Under the pieces are notes generated by a model, which was not told the DNA's origin, searched no databases, and saw only the letters and a program-made list of their open reading frames with translations. DNA of 64,000 bases from Pseudomonas sp. MYb118 (GTDB lineage Bacteria; Pseudomonadota; Gammaproteobacteria; Pseudomonadales; Pseudomonadaceae), in the NCBI RefSeq assembly GCF_040947875.1, contig NZ_JBFRXN010000001.1, positions 930,001 through 994,000 on the forward strand, in the 5' to 3' direction. The first letter of the stretch is position 1. Each line of letters starts with the position of its first letter. Positions 51,401 through 59,607 of this stretch are shown here, one piece after another. The translations under genes and the position numbers were made by a program.

Positions 51401-54400
51401 GCCGGCAGTGGCGGCCTGAGCAAAAACGGCGCGGCCGACCTGATCCTCAATGGCTTGAATACCTACACGGGCAATACCGCCTTGAACGCCGGCAAGCTGA
51501 TCGTCGGCAGCAATTCGGCGCTGGGCAGTGGTGCGCTCAACGCCGCCGCCAATACTTCGCTGGATACCAGTTCGGCGATCAGCCTGGGTAACGCACTGAA
51601 CCTGGCCGGGGCACTGAACGTCGGTGGCAGCAATGACCTGACCCTGACCGGGCCGGTCAACGGCGCCGGCAGCCTGGTGAAGAACGGCGCGGCCAACCTG
51701 ATCCTCAATGGCACCAACGGCTACCTGGGTGGCACCACGTTGAACGCCGGTACGTTGACCGTCGGCAGCAGCCAGGCACTGGGGTCGGGCGCCCTGGCCG
51801 TGGCGGGCGCAGCGACGCTGGACAGCAACTCGCCGCTGGTCAACCTGAACAACAACGTCGGCCTCAACGCCGTGCTGACCGTTGGCGGCACCCAAGACCT
51901 GGGCCTGGGCGGCGTGGTCAGCGGCAGCGGTTCGTTGATCAAGAATGGCGCGGCCAACCTGACCCTCAATGGCGCCAACACCTATCAGGGCGGCACCACG
52001 CTCAACGCCGGCACCCTGACCCTCGGCAACGGCGGTGCGTTGGGCAGCGGTGCGCTGGCCGTCGAGGGCGCGGCGACCCTGGACAACAATGCAGCGCTGA
52101 CGGTCGGCAACGACATCACCCTCAACAGCGGGCTGACCGTGGCCGGTAGCAACGACCTGACCCTCGGCGGGGTGATCGGCGGCGCTGGCGGCCTGACCAA
52201 AAGCGGCCTTGCGGACCTGACCCTGGCCGGCAGCAACACCTTCACCGGCGCGCTGAACATCGTCGGCGGCACCGTCACCACTGGCAACAGCAATGCATTG
52301 GGCAACACCTCCGGGGTCAACATCGCCGCCGGTGCCGGGCTCAATCTCGGCAGCGATGCCAGCCTCGACGCCCTGCGCGGCGGCGGTAGCGTGCAGACAG
52401 GCCTCGGTACCACGTTGACCATCGGCGGGGTCGACAGCGACAGCACCTTCGACGGCAATGTCAGTGGTGACGGCAACCTGGTCAAGGTCGGCACCGGCAC
52501 CCTGTACCTTACCGAAACCAACAGCATCACCGGCAACACCACGGTCAACGGCGGCACTCTCAATCTCGCCGGTTCCCTGGGCAGCAACCAGGTCAACGTC
52601 AACAGCGGCGGGACCCTCACCGGGGCCGGTGCGCTGGCAGGGGCGTTGAACGTCAACAACGGCGGGCATCTGGCGCTGGCGTCCGGCAATACCTTGTCCG
52701 CCGGGTCGCTGGTGCTGGGAGCGGGCAGCAATGTCGATGTGCGTCTCGGTACGCCGTCGGCCACGTCGCTGATGAACGTCGGCGGCAACCTGACCCTCGA
52801 CGGCAATCTCAACGTCACCGATGCCGGCGGTTTTGGCGTCGGGGTTTATCGCCTGTTCAACTACACCGGCACCCTGACCAATCTGGGGCTGGATGTCGCT
52901 AGCGCGCCGGCCGGCTTTGCCCTCGGCGATCTGGTGGTACAGACCGGCATCGCCAATCAGATCAACCTCGAAGTCTCGGGGGCCGACTCCAACATCCGCT
53001 ACTGGGATGGCAGCCAGACCATCCCGAATGGCTCGGTGGATGGCGGCAGCGGCACCTGGACCTCGGCGAGCAGTAACTGGACCGATGCCAACGGCGCGAT
53101 CAACCGCGCCTGGGCCGGCGACTTCGCGGTGTTCCAGGGCACGGCGGGCACGGTGACGGTGGACGGTACGCAACTGTTCACCGGCCTGCAGTTCATGACC
53201 GACGGCTACAACCTGGCAGGCGGCACGGCGGGACAATTGACGGCGGTCAACGGCAGCGGCGGCACCACCGCCGTGCGGGTCGATCCCGGCGTGACCGCGA
53301 CGATCGGTGTCAACATTGATGGCGCGGGCACCCTGAACAAACTCGACAGCGGCACCCTGGTGCTCAATGGTGCCAATACCTACACCGGTGGCACGCAACT
53401 CGAAGGCGGCAAGCTGGTGGTGGGCAACGACAGCGCGCTGGGCTCGGGCCGGCTGACCACCAGCGTCGGCACGCAACTGGACAGCAACACGGCGGTGACC
53501 CTGGCCAATGACGTGACCCTTAACGGCAATCTGACCGTGGTCGGCAGCAACGCGCTGACCCTGGGTGGCGTGATCGGCGGCACCGGCGGGCTGATCAAGA
53601 ACGGCACGGCCAACCTGACTCTGGGCGGCAACAATACCTTCCTCGGTCCGGTGGCACTCAATGCCGGCGGGTTGATCCTGGCCTCGAATGCAGCATTGGG
53701 CTCGGCCACGTTGAATGCGGCCAATGGCACCACGCTGGATGCCAGCACGGCGCTGACAGTCGCCAACGGCATCAACCTGGCGGGCAACCTCGGCATCCTC
53801 GGCAGCAACGACCTGGCGCTCGCCGGTACCCTCAGCGGCGTCGGCAGCCTGAGCAAGAACGGCGCGGCCAACCTGACCCTGGGCGGCAATAACAATTACC
53901 TGGGCGGTACCACCTTGAACGCCGGCACCCTGACCGTTGCCAGCAATACCGCCCTGGGTCTGGGCGACCTCACTGTCGCCGGCGCCTCGGCCCTGGACAG
54001 CACGGGCGGGCAAACCCTGGCCAACAACGTGTTGCTCAATGCCAACCTGACCCAGGTCGGCAGCAGCGACCTGACCCTCGGCGGTGTGGTCAGCGGCAGC
54101 GGAGCGCTGGTGAAAAACGGCGCATCCAACCTGACCCTCAACGGCGCCAACAGCTATCAGGGCGGAACGACCCTGAATGCCGGCACCCTGACCCTCGGTT
54201 CGGCCGCCGCGCTGGGCACCGGCGCATTGACCGTGGCCGGTGCCGCGACCCTCGATAACAACGCACCGCTGGTGCTGGCCAACGACGTCAACGTCAACGC
54301 CAACCTGAACGTGGCCGGTAACAGCAACCTGACCCTGGACGGCGTGATCGACGGGGCGGGTACGCTGACCAAGAATGGCCTGGCCGACCTGACGCTGGCC

Positions 54401-57400
54401 GGCAACAACAGCTTCAGCGGCACCTTCGATGTGCAGGGCGGCAGCCTGACCACCACCAGCAACGCGGCACTGGGCAACGGCGCCAGCGTCAATCTGGGCA
54501 GTGGCACGGCGCTCAATCTCGGCGCCTCGGGCAGCCTCGCCAGCCTGACCGGCAGCGGCAACGCCAATGTCGGTGCTGGCAGCACGTTGAGCCTGGGGGG
54601 CACCAACCTGAGCAGCACGTTCGACGGCAGCCTCAGTGGCAGCGGCGGCCTGACCAAACTCGGTAGCGGGACGCTGACCCTGACCGGTCTCAATACCTTG
54701 AACGGCGACACCAACGTCAACGCCGGTTCGCTGCTGGTCAACGGTTCGCTGGACAGCGCCAATGTCTCGGTCAACAACGGCGGCACCCTGGGCGGCAATG
54801 GCACGCTGGGCGGCGCGGTCACCGTGGCCGATGGCGGGCATCTGGCGCTGGCCACCGGCAATGCGTTGTCAGTCGGTTCGCTGGTGCTCGACAGTGGCTC
54901 GAACCTGGACGTCGGCCTCGGTGCACCGGTGCTGGGCGGTGGCGCTGCGCTGGTGAACGTCGACGGCAACCTGACCCTTGACGGCACCCTCAACGTCAGC
55001 GACCTCGGCGGCTTTGGCACCGGCGTCTACCGGATCATCGACTACAGCGGTGGCCTGACCGACAACGGCCTGCTGATCGGCGCTGTGCCGGGCAGCGTGA
55101 CCCCGGGCGACCTGCAACTGCAAACCAACATCGGCAACCAGATCAACCTGCTGGTCACCGCACCGGGGGTCACCGTGCAGTTCTGGGACGGTGCGCAACA
55201 GATCGGCGATGGCTCGATCGCGGGCGGCAGCGGCACCTGGGGCGCTGGCAACAGCAACTGGACCAACGTCGATGGCACGCTCAATCAGGGGTGGGTCAAC
55301 AACTTCGCGGTGTTCCAGGGCACGGCGGGAACCGTGACGGTCGATGGCGCGCAAAACATCACCGGCCTGCAATTCGTCACCGATGGCTACAGCCTGCAGA
55401 ACGGCAACGCCGGTTCTCTCAACCTGGTCGATGGTGCCTTGGGCAACGCCTCCGTGCGGGTCGATCCGAACGTCACCGCGACCATTGATGTGGCGCTCAA
55501 CGGCGTTGGCACCCTGGGCAAATACGACACCGGCACCCTGGTGCTCAACGCCGCCAATGGCTACACCGGCGGCACGGCGCTCAACGGTGGCACCCTGGTG
55601 GTGGGCAACAATGCCGCGCTGGGCACCGGCGTGCTGACTGCCGCCGACGGCACCGCGCTGGACAGCAACACCAGTGTCAGCCTGGCCAATGACGTGGTCC
55701 TCAACGGCGGGCTCACCGTCGCCGGCTCCAGCGACATGACCCTGAACGGCGTGGTCAGCGGAGCGGGTAGCCTGATCAAGAGCGGCGCTTCCAGCCTGAC
55801 CCTGAATGGCAACAATACGTACAGCGGCGGTACCCAGCTCTACGACGGCACGCTGATCCTGGGCAACAACAGCGCGCTCAATAGCAGCGCCCTGAGTGTG
55901 CTGGGCGATGCGACCCTCGACAGCAGCACCACCCTGCAACTGGCCAATGCCATCGGCCTGGATGCGCAACTGACCCTGGCCGGCACTCAGGACACCACGC
56001 TGCTCGGCGCAATCACCGGCAGCGGCAGCCTGGTGAAAGACGGCAACGGTGAGCTGCTGCTCAGCGGTGCCAACACCTACAGCGGCGGCACCACACTCAA
56101 CGGTGGTGTCACCCGTGGCGATACCAGCAGCCTGCAAGGGGCCATCGTCAACAACGCGGCGCTGGTCTTCGAGCAGAACAGCGACGGCACCTACAGCGGC
56201 AACCTGACTGGTGCCGGCAGCTTGAGCAAGACCGGTACGGGCGAACTGCTGCTGACCGGGGCCAACGGCCTGACCGGCAACACCGATGTGCAGGCTGGCG
56301 TGCTGCGGGTCGATGGCAGCCTGAACAGTGCCAACGTAACGGTGGCCAGTGGCGCGAGCCTGGGTGGCAGCGGCCAGGTGGGTGGGGCGGTGCAAATGGC
56401 CAATGGCTCGACGCTGCTCGGCGGCGGTGGCGCGACGCCGTTGTCGGTCGGTTCGCTGGCGTTGGCCGCGGGCACCGACCTGGACTTCAGCCTCGGCTCG
56501 GCGGCCAGTTCCACCACTGTGGTCGATGTCGCGGGTGACCTGACCCTGGACGGTACGCTGAACGTCAGCGATGCCGGTGGTTTCGGCACCGGGGTCTATC
56601 AACTGTTCCGCTACGGCGGCACGCTCACCGACAATGGCCTGGCCTACGGCAGCCTGCCCGTGCCCATCGGTAACCTGACCCTGCAAACGGCGCTGGCCAA
56701 TCAGGTCAACCTGTTGGTGCAAAGCGCACCGGGCGAGGTGCAGTTCTGGAACGGCGGCAAGACCAATCCGGACGGCACCATCGAGGGCGGCAGCGGCGAA
56801 TGGGGACCCGACACCAACTGGACCGACCCAACCGGTACCGTGGCCCAGGGCTCCAGCGGCCGGTTCGCGATCTTTGGCGGATTGGGCGGCGGCACGGTCA
56901 CGGTGGTGGGCAACCAGAACTTCACCGGCCTGCAATTTCTCGACAGTGGCTACAGCCTGGTGCCAGGTGCTGGCGGTAGCCTGACCCCGGTCAACGCTGC
57001 GGATGGCAGCCTGGCGGCGGTGCGGGTCAACGCCGATGTGAGTACGGAAATCGCCGCCCCGCTGGTGGGCAGCGGCGGTATCGAAAAACTCGACAGCGGT
57101 ACGCTGGTCTTGAGCGGCGCTAACACCTACAGCGGTGGTACCACGGTCAGTGGCGGTACGCTGATCGGTAACAGCAGCAGCCTGCAAGGCAACATCCTCG
57201 ACAATGCGCTGCTGGTGTTCCAGCAGAATATCGACGGTCAGTTCAATGGCCTGCTCAGCGGCGCCGGCACCCTGGCCAAGCGCGGCAACGGCACCCTGTT
57301 GTTGACCGGTAACCAGCCGTTCGGCGGCACGGTGGCGGTGGAGCAGGGCGTGTTGCAGGTCGGCAGTCCTGACGCTTCGGCGACGCTGGCGGCGCCTGTG

Positions 57401-58918
57401 ACCGTGGCCAATGGCGCGGGTCTCAGCGGTAACGGCAGTGTCGGCTCGGTGGTCAACCACGGTGTGGTCGCGTCCGGCGCCCAGGCCGGAAACCTTGGCG
57501 TAACCGGCAATCTGACCAACGCCAGCGATGGTGTGCTGGCACTGACGGTCAGCTCGCCCGGCGCCACGCCGTTGGTGATTGGCGGCAGTGCCACGCTCGG
57601 CGGCGGCCTGCAAGTCAACAGCCTGGCGCCGTTCACCGACAATGCCGTGTACTCGCTGATCACGGCGGGCGGCGGTATCAACGGCACCTTTGCCACCACC
57701 GATCTGCCGGATTACGCGTTCTACGACGCGTCCTTGCTGTACGACGCCAATCAGGTGACCCTGGCCGTCAGCCGTAACGACAACACCTTCGAGGATGTCG
57801 CCGTCACCGGCAACCAGCGCCGCGTGGCCTCGGCCCTGTTGCGCAATGGTCCCGCCGGGGACACCCTGCGCAATGAAATCCTCAACCTCGACACCGCCAG
57901 TGCCCGCGCGGCCTACGACAGTCTGTCCGGGGAAATCCACGCCAGTACCGCGAGCACGATCCTCGAGGACTCGCGCTACATTCGCGACGCGGTCAACGAC
58001 CGTATGCGCCAGCCGTCGTGCTCTCGCGCAGACGACCCGCGCCGCGCGCTGGCACCCAGTGACAACCAGCTGAGCAGCAGCGGTTGTCACGGCGAGATGG
58101 TCGGCTGGGCCCGTGCACTTGGAGCCTGGGGCGAGTCCGACGGCGACAGCAACAGCGCCAGCCTGGACCGCAACCTCAGCGGTTTCATGCTCGGCACCGA
58201 CAAGCAGCTCGATGATCAATGGCGCGTCGGCATGGCCGCCGGTTACACCCGTAGCGACATCGACGCCAGCGACCGCCGCTCCGATGCCACGGTGGAGAGC
58301 TACCACCTGGCCGCGTATCTCAGCTCACAGTTCGACGCCCTGGCCGTGCGCCTCGGTGCGGCCTATAGCTGGCATGACATCGAGAGCAAGCGCGACGTCA
58401 GCGTCGGCGCCTATAACGACCGCCTGAAAGCCCACTACGATGCCCGCAGCGCTCAGGTCTTCGGTGAAGTCGGTTATGCCATCGAAGCCGGTGGTATCGC
58501 CCTGGAACCGTTCGCCGGTCTCTCCTATGTCAACTACGACAGCGACACCGCCAAGGAAAAAGGCGGGGTAGGGCGACTGAAGGCCGATGCCGACCAGGAC
58601 ATCACGTTCTCCACCGTGGGCCTGCGTGCGGGCAAGGTGATCAAGCTCGACAGCGGCGGCGAGTTCACGCCGCGTGCTTCGATAGGCTGGCGCCATGCCT
58701 TCGGCGACACCAAACCTGATGCCGACCTGACCTTCATTGACGGCGGCGCCTCGTTCAGCACCCAGGGGGTACCGATTGCCAAGGATGCCGCGGTGGTTGA
58801 AGCGGGGGTGGATTTCCGGATCAGCGAAAGCGGGAAGTTGGGGATTGGTTATTCGGGGCAGTTGTCGAGCGAGAGCAAGGACCATGCGATGACGGTGAGT
58901 TTCAGTATGGGGTTCTGA
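48407..58918 (+). CDS. Giant autotransporter (type Va) with about 24 passenger-associated repeats
   Basis: This 3,503-residue protein exports its own passenger to the cell surface. A signal peptide (SMCLSVGLWLGAASPEVMA, cut near ACATVG) is followed by a beta-helical passenger. About 24 repeats of the PATR type occur (LTLNGANTYQGGTTLNAGTL and variants, spaced 255 bases from about 49640). They are grouped into three super-modules, each ending in a segment with a (R/Q)FW(D/N)G motif and a GGSGTW..SNW motif (starts near 53000, 55180, 56740). The C-terminal beta-barrel occupies about residues 3228-3503 and ends in SFSMGF. GTG 48407 with AAGGAG seven bases upstream is preferred over GTG 48380. Such proteins serve in adhesion or aggregation; no enzyme domain is seen. 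Confidence 0.93.
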   Translation: MEATFGSAFVSRLSPLSLSMCLSVGLWLGAASPEVMAACATVGSTVTCTGNPGLFTNEFASPANNLTVNVEPGTQMNASLGGKVLALSGVNITLNNSGTLDPAILGLLSVLSGGAFIGTGAPSVVNVVNNASGIMRGTGALLGLNLTSVGGAALGINNGATGVTNITNNGVISSSGLSLALVPLSDTPVVAVWGGSQVNMVNTGTIQGRVAFERSNAGNTFFNSGTILGGVSMGVNSTNTFTAVTGSSVGVGDGLQVDVGLGGLLNVNLTFAPTGKIDGGAGGNNSLVLQNSLGVGGGTSGTGIASSASYINFNNLILNSGTWTLQGPLVSGSTTLNGGLAQFGSNATFGSGVLTANGGTIQPTLPGLSLANLISLGSGGLTLTGSNDLSLTGVISGSGGLIKSNSGQLNLTGANTYSGGTILNGGNVQAGNNQAFGTGGITVGGATTLLAPGTLALNNALTLNNTLITNSAGALTLAGAISGAGGLTKTGSGSLTLSGANSGYSGPTTLSAGTLRVGSNTALGSGVLNTASGTSLDSTANVSLANNIALTGNLNVLGSNALTLGGALSGAGGITKTGNASLTLSGNNSHSGATALNAGTLFVGSNTALGSGALNTAAGTTLDSIAGVSLANAINIAGNLTLGGTQALALNGLISGTGDLIKNGTAALTLGGNNSYSGNTALNAGTLIVAANNALSTGTLNAAAGTTLDASTAVTLGNAVTLGGNLNIGGSANLTLGNVVSGAGGLTKNGAANLVLNGANTYLAGTTLNAGTLTLGNAAALGTGNLTVGGAATLDTSSALALTNNVILNNALSVGASNDLTLGGVVSGIGQLIKNGASNLTLNGANSYQGGTTLNAGTLTLGNNAALGTGALTVAGAGTLANSANLALGNAINLNALLTVGGANPLALNGVIAGSGGLIKTGASSLTLTGNNSYSGNTALNAGSLIVGSNTALGTGALNAAAGTTLDASAAVALANNLNLAGNLTLGGSNALTLDGVVAGSGGLSKNGAADLILNGLNTYTGNTALNAGKLIVGSNSALGSGALNAAANTSLDTSSAISLGNALNLAGALNVGGSNDLTLTGPVNGAGSLVKNGAANLILNGTNGYLGGTTLNAGTLTVGSSQALGSGALAVAGAATLDSNSPLVNLNNNVGLNAVLTVGGTQDLGLGGVVSGSGSLIKNGAANLTLNGANTYQGGTTLNAGTLTLGNGGALGSGALAVEGAATLDNNAALTVGNDITLNSGLTVAGSNDLTLGGVIGGAGGLTKSGLADLTLAGSNTFTGALNIVGGTVTTGNSNALGNTSGVNIAAGAGLNLGSDASLDALRGGGSVQTGLGTTLTIGGVDSDSTFDGNVSGDGNLVKVGTGTLYLTETNSITGNTTVNGGTLNLAGSLGSNQVNVNSGGTLTGAGALAGALNVNNGGHLALASGNTLSAGSLVLGAGSNVDVRLGTPSATSLMNVGGNLTLDGNLNVTDAGGFGVGVYRLFNYTGTLTNLGLDVASAPAGFALGDLVVQTGIANQINLEVSGADSNIRYWDGSQTIPNGSVDGGSGTWTSASSNWTDANGAINRAWAGDFAVFQGTAGTVTVDGTQLFTGLQFMTDGYNLAGGTAGQLTAVNGSGGTTAVRVDPGVTATIGVNIDGAGTLNKLDSGTLVLNGANTYTGGTQLEGGKLVVGNDSALGSGRLTTSVGTQLDSNTAVTLANDVTLNGNLTVVGSNALTLGGVIGGTGGLIKNGTANLTLGGNNTFLGPVALNAGGLILASNAALGSATLNAANGTTLDASTALTVANGINLAGNLGILGSNDLALAGTLSGVGSLSKNGAANLTLGGNNNYLGGTTLNAGTLTVASNTALGLGDLTVAGASALDSTGGQTLANNVLLNANLTQVGSSDLTLGGVVSGSGALVKNGASNLTLNGANSYQGGTTLNAGTLTLGSAAALGTGALTVAGAATLDNNAPLVLANDVNVNANLNVAGNSNLTLDGVIDGAGTLTKNGLADLTLAGNNSFSGTFDVQGGSLTTTSNAALGNGASVNLGSGTALNLGASGSLASLTGSGNANVGAGSTLSLGGTNLSSTFDGSLSGSGGLTKLGSGTLTLTGLNTLNGDTNVNAGSLLVNGSLDSANVSVNNGGTLGGNGTLGGAVTVADGGHLALATGNALSVGSLVLDSGSNLDVGLGAPVLGGGAALVNVDGNLTLDGTLNVSDLGGFGTGVYRIIDYSGGLTDNGLLIGAVPGSVTPGDLQLQTNIGNQINLLVTAPGVTVQFWDGAQQIGDGSIAGGSGTWGAGNSNWTNVDGTLNQGWVNNFAVFQGTAGTVTVDGAQNITGLQFVTDGYSLQNGNAGSLNLVDGALGNASVRVDPNVTATIDVALNGVGTLGKYDTGTLVLNAANGYTGGTALNGGTLVVGNNAALGTGVLTAADGTALDSNTSVSLANDVVLNGGLTVAGSSDMTLNGVVSGAGSLIKSGASSLTLNGNNTYSGGTQLYDGTLILGNNSALNSSALSVLGDATLDSSTTLQLANAIGLDAQLTLAGTQDTTLLGAITGSGSLVKDGNGELLLSGANTYSGGTTLNGGVTRGDTSSLQGAIVNNAALVFEQNSDGTYSGNLTGAGSLSKTGTGELLLTGANGLTGNTDVQAGVLRVDGSLNSANVTVASGASLGGSGQVGGAVQMANGSTLLGGGGATPLSVGSLALAAGTDLDFSLGSAASSTTVVDVAGDLTLDGTLNVSDAGGFGTGVYQLFRYGGTLTDNGLAYGSLPVPIGNLTLQTALANQVNLLVQSAPGEVQFWNGGKTNPDGTIEGGSGEWGPDTNWTDPTGTVAQGSSGRFAIFGGLGGGTVTVVGNQNFTGLQFLDSGYSLVPGAGGSLTPVNAADGSLAAVRVNADVSTEIAAPLVGSGGIEKLDSGTLVLSGANTYSGGTTVSGGTLIGNSSSLQGNILDNALLVFQQNIDGQFNGLLSGAGTLAKRGNGTLLLTGNQPFGGTVAVEQGVLQVGSPDASATLAAPVTVANGAGLSGNGSVGSVVNHGVVASGAQAGNLGVTGNLTNASDGVLALTVSSPGATPLVIGGSATLGGGLQVNSLAPFTDNAVYSLITAGGGINGTFATTDLPDYAFYDASLLYDANQVTLAVSRNDNTFEDVAVTGNQRRVASALLRNGPAGDTLRNEILNLDTASARAAYDSLSGEIHASTASTILEDSRYIRDAVNDRMRQPSCSRADDPRRALAPSDNQLSSSGCHGEMVGWARALGAWGESDGDSNSASLDRNLSGFMLGTDKQLDDQWRVGMAAGYTRSDIDASDRRSDATVESYHLAAYLSSQFDALAVRLGAAYSWHDIESKRDVSVGAYNDRLKAHYDARSAQVFGEVGYAIEAGGIALEPFAGLSYVNYDSDTAKEKGGVGRLKADADQDITFSTVGLRAGKVIKLDSGGEFTPRASIGWRHAFGDTKPDADLTFIDGGASFSTQGVPIAKDAAVVEAGVDFRISESGKLGIGYSGQLSSESKDHAMTVSFSMGF
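49640..57350 (+). repeat. Internal repeats of the autotransporter passenger
   Basis: Units of 255-260 bases encode about 85 residues each: an (N/A)(N/S)YSG(G/N)T-type turn, LNAGTL.(V/L)G, an ALG.GAL step, a TTLD step and a GV.SG.G.L.KNGA step. They run from about 49640 to 52500, 53355 to 54680, 55540 to 56270 and 57105 to 57320. Units differ by scattered substitutions with near-identical stretches, a mark of repeated duplication and local conversion. Confidence 0.85.
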
Positions 58919-58946
58919 TTGAGGGGTGAGTTGTTCTTGCGGGCCC

Positions 58947-59041
58947 CATCGCGAGCAGGCTCGCTCCCACAGTGGATTTGTTGTGTGATTGATATCTTTG
59001 AATCAACACAAACCATTGTGGGAGCGAGCCTGCTCGCGATG
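58947..59041. repeat. Single inverse-oriented REPIN
   Basis: CATCGCGAGCAGGCTCGCTC opens and GGAGCGAGCCTGCTCGCGAT closes an element whose two REPs face opposite to those in the arrays. The loop is AT-rich (ATTGATATCTTTGAATCAAC) and unlike the other loops. It lies 30 bases after the autotransporter stop and probably serves as a transcript-end structure. Confidence 0.85.
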
Positions 59042-59295
59042 AGGCCCTGAAGCACAGCACAAAAAAGCGCTCCACCGGCAGAGCTCAACGATCACTCCCG
59101 CCCCCGAAGTTTCTTCACCTCCGAAAGCCGAACATCCTCGGAAAACGCTCACCCGTTGAGCGTGATAAATCCCGGTATGCCGCCACACCAGGTAACTGGC
59201 AATACAGGCCGCGTGCTCATGCGCCATGTCTGAAATCAAGAACCGCCAGAAAATCCCGGTCGATTCCTTGACCTGATGTCATTTTAATGGTCCCC

Positions 59296-59490
59296 TGCGC
59301 GCCTGTTTCAGGTGTCCCATGCCGCCGTGCATGGGGTGAAACGGGAAGCCGGTTCGTCATTTTTTCGATGATCAGTCCGGCGCTGCCCCCGCAACGGTAT
59401 GCGAGCGAAGCATTCGACAGACCACTGTGCCTCGGCATGGGAAGGTGAATGGTTCATGACCCTCGCGAGCCCGGAGACCGGCCTGAAGCA
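59296..59490 (+). promoter_or_regulatory. Cobalamin riboswitch
   Basis: The stretch has the conserved order of a cobalamin (adenosylcobalamin-class) riboswitch. It runs from a 5' stem (CCCATGCCGCCGTGCATGGG) with GTGAAACGGGAAGCCGGT (59336-59353), through the B12 box GCTGCCCCCGCAACGGTAT (59382-59400), to the closing AGCCCGGAGACCGGCCTG (59468-59485). Downstream, CGCAGGC (59518-59524) can pair with GCCTGCG (59544-59550) as a possible expression-platform hairpin ahead of the receptor start at 59608. Ligand binding would switch off the operon. Confidence 0.93.
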
Positions 59491-59607
59491 TCGTTTGGCA
59501 AACCCGCGGTGGGCGGGCGCAGGCCGGTTCCGTGGGCGCGCTCGCCTGCGATTCCCTATGCGTTATTCCCTCCGGGATTCATTCATTCCTGCTTCAAGTG
59601 GAACGAC

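Noticed and set aside
48173..54841. Minus-strand reading frame of 2,222 codons opposite the autotransporter
   Set aside because: It mirrors the passenger repeats in antisense (Gly/Ala/Val/Gln rich) and has no domain. It arises from the codon bias of the sense gene.
54869..58306. Minus-strand reading frame of 1,145 codons opposite the autotransporter
   Set aside because: Same antisense artefact; the sense strand has signal peptide, repeats and barrel.
59449..59607. Alternative start of the receptor giving 53 extra residues
   Set aside because: Lies within the cobalamin riboswitch and lacks a signal peptide at its N-terminus.
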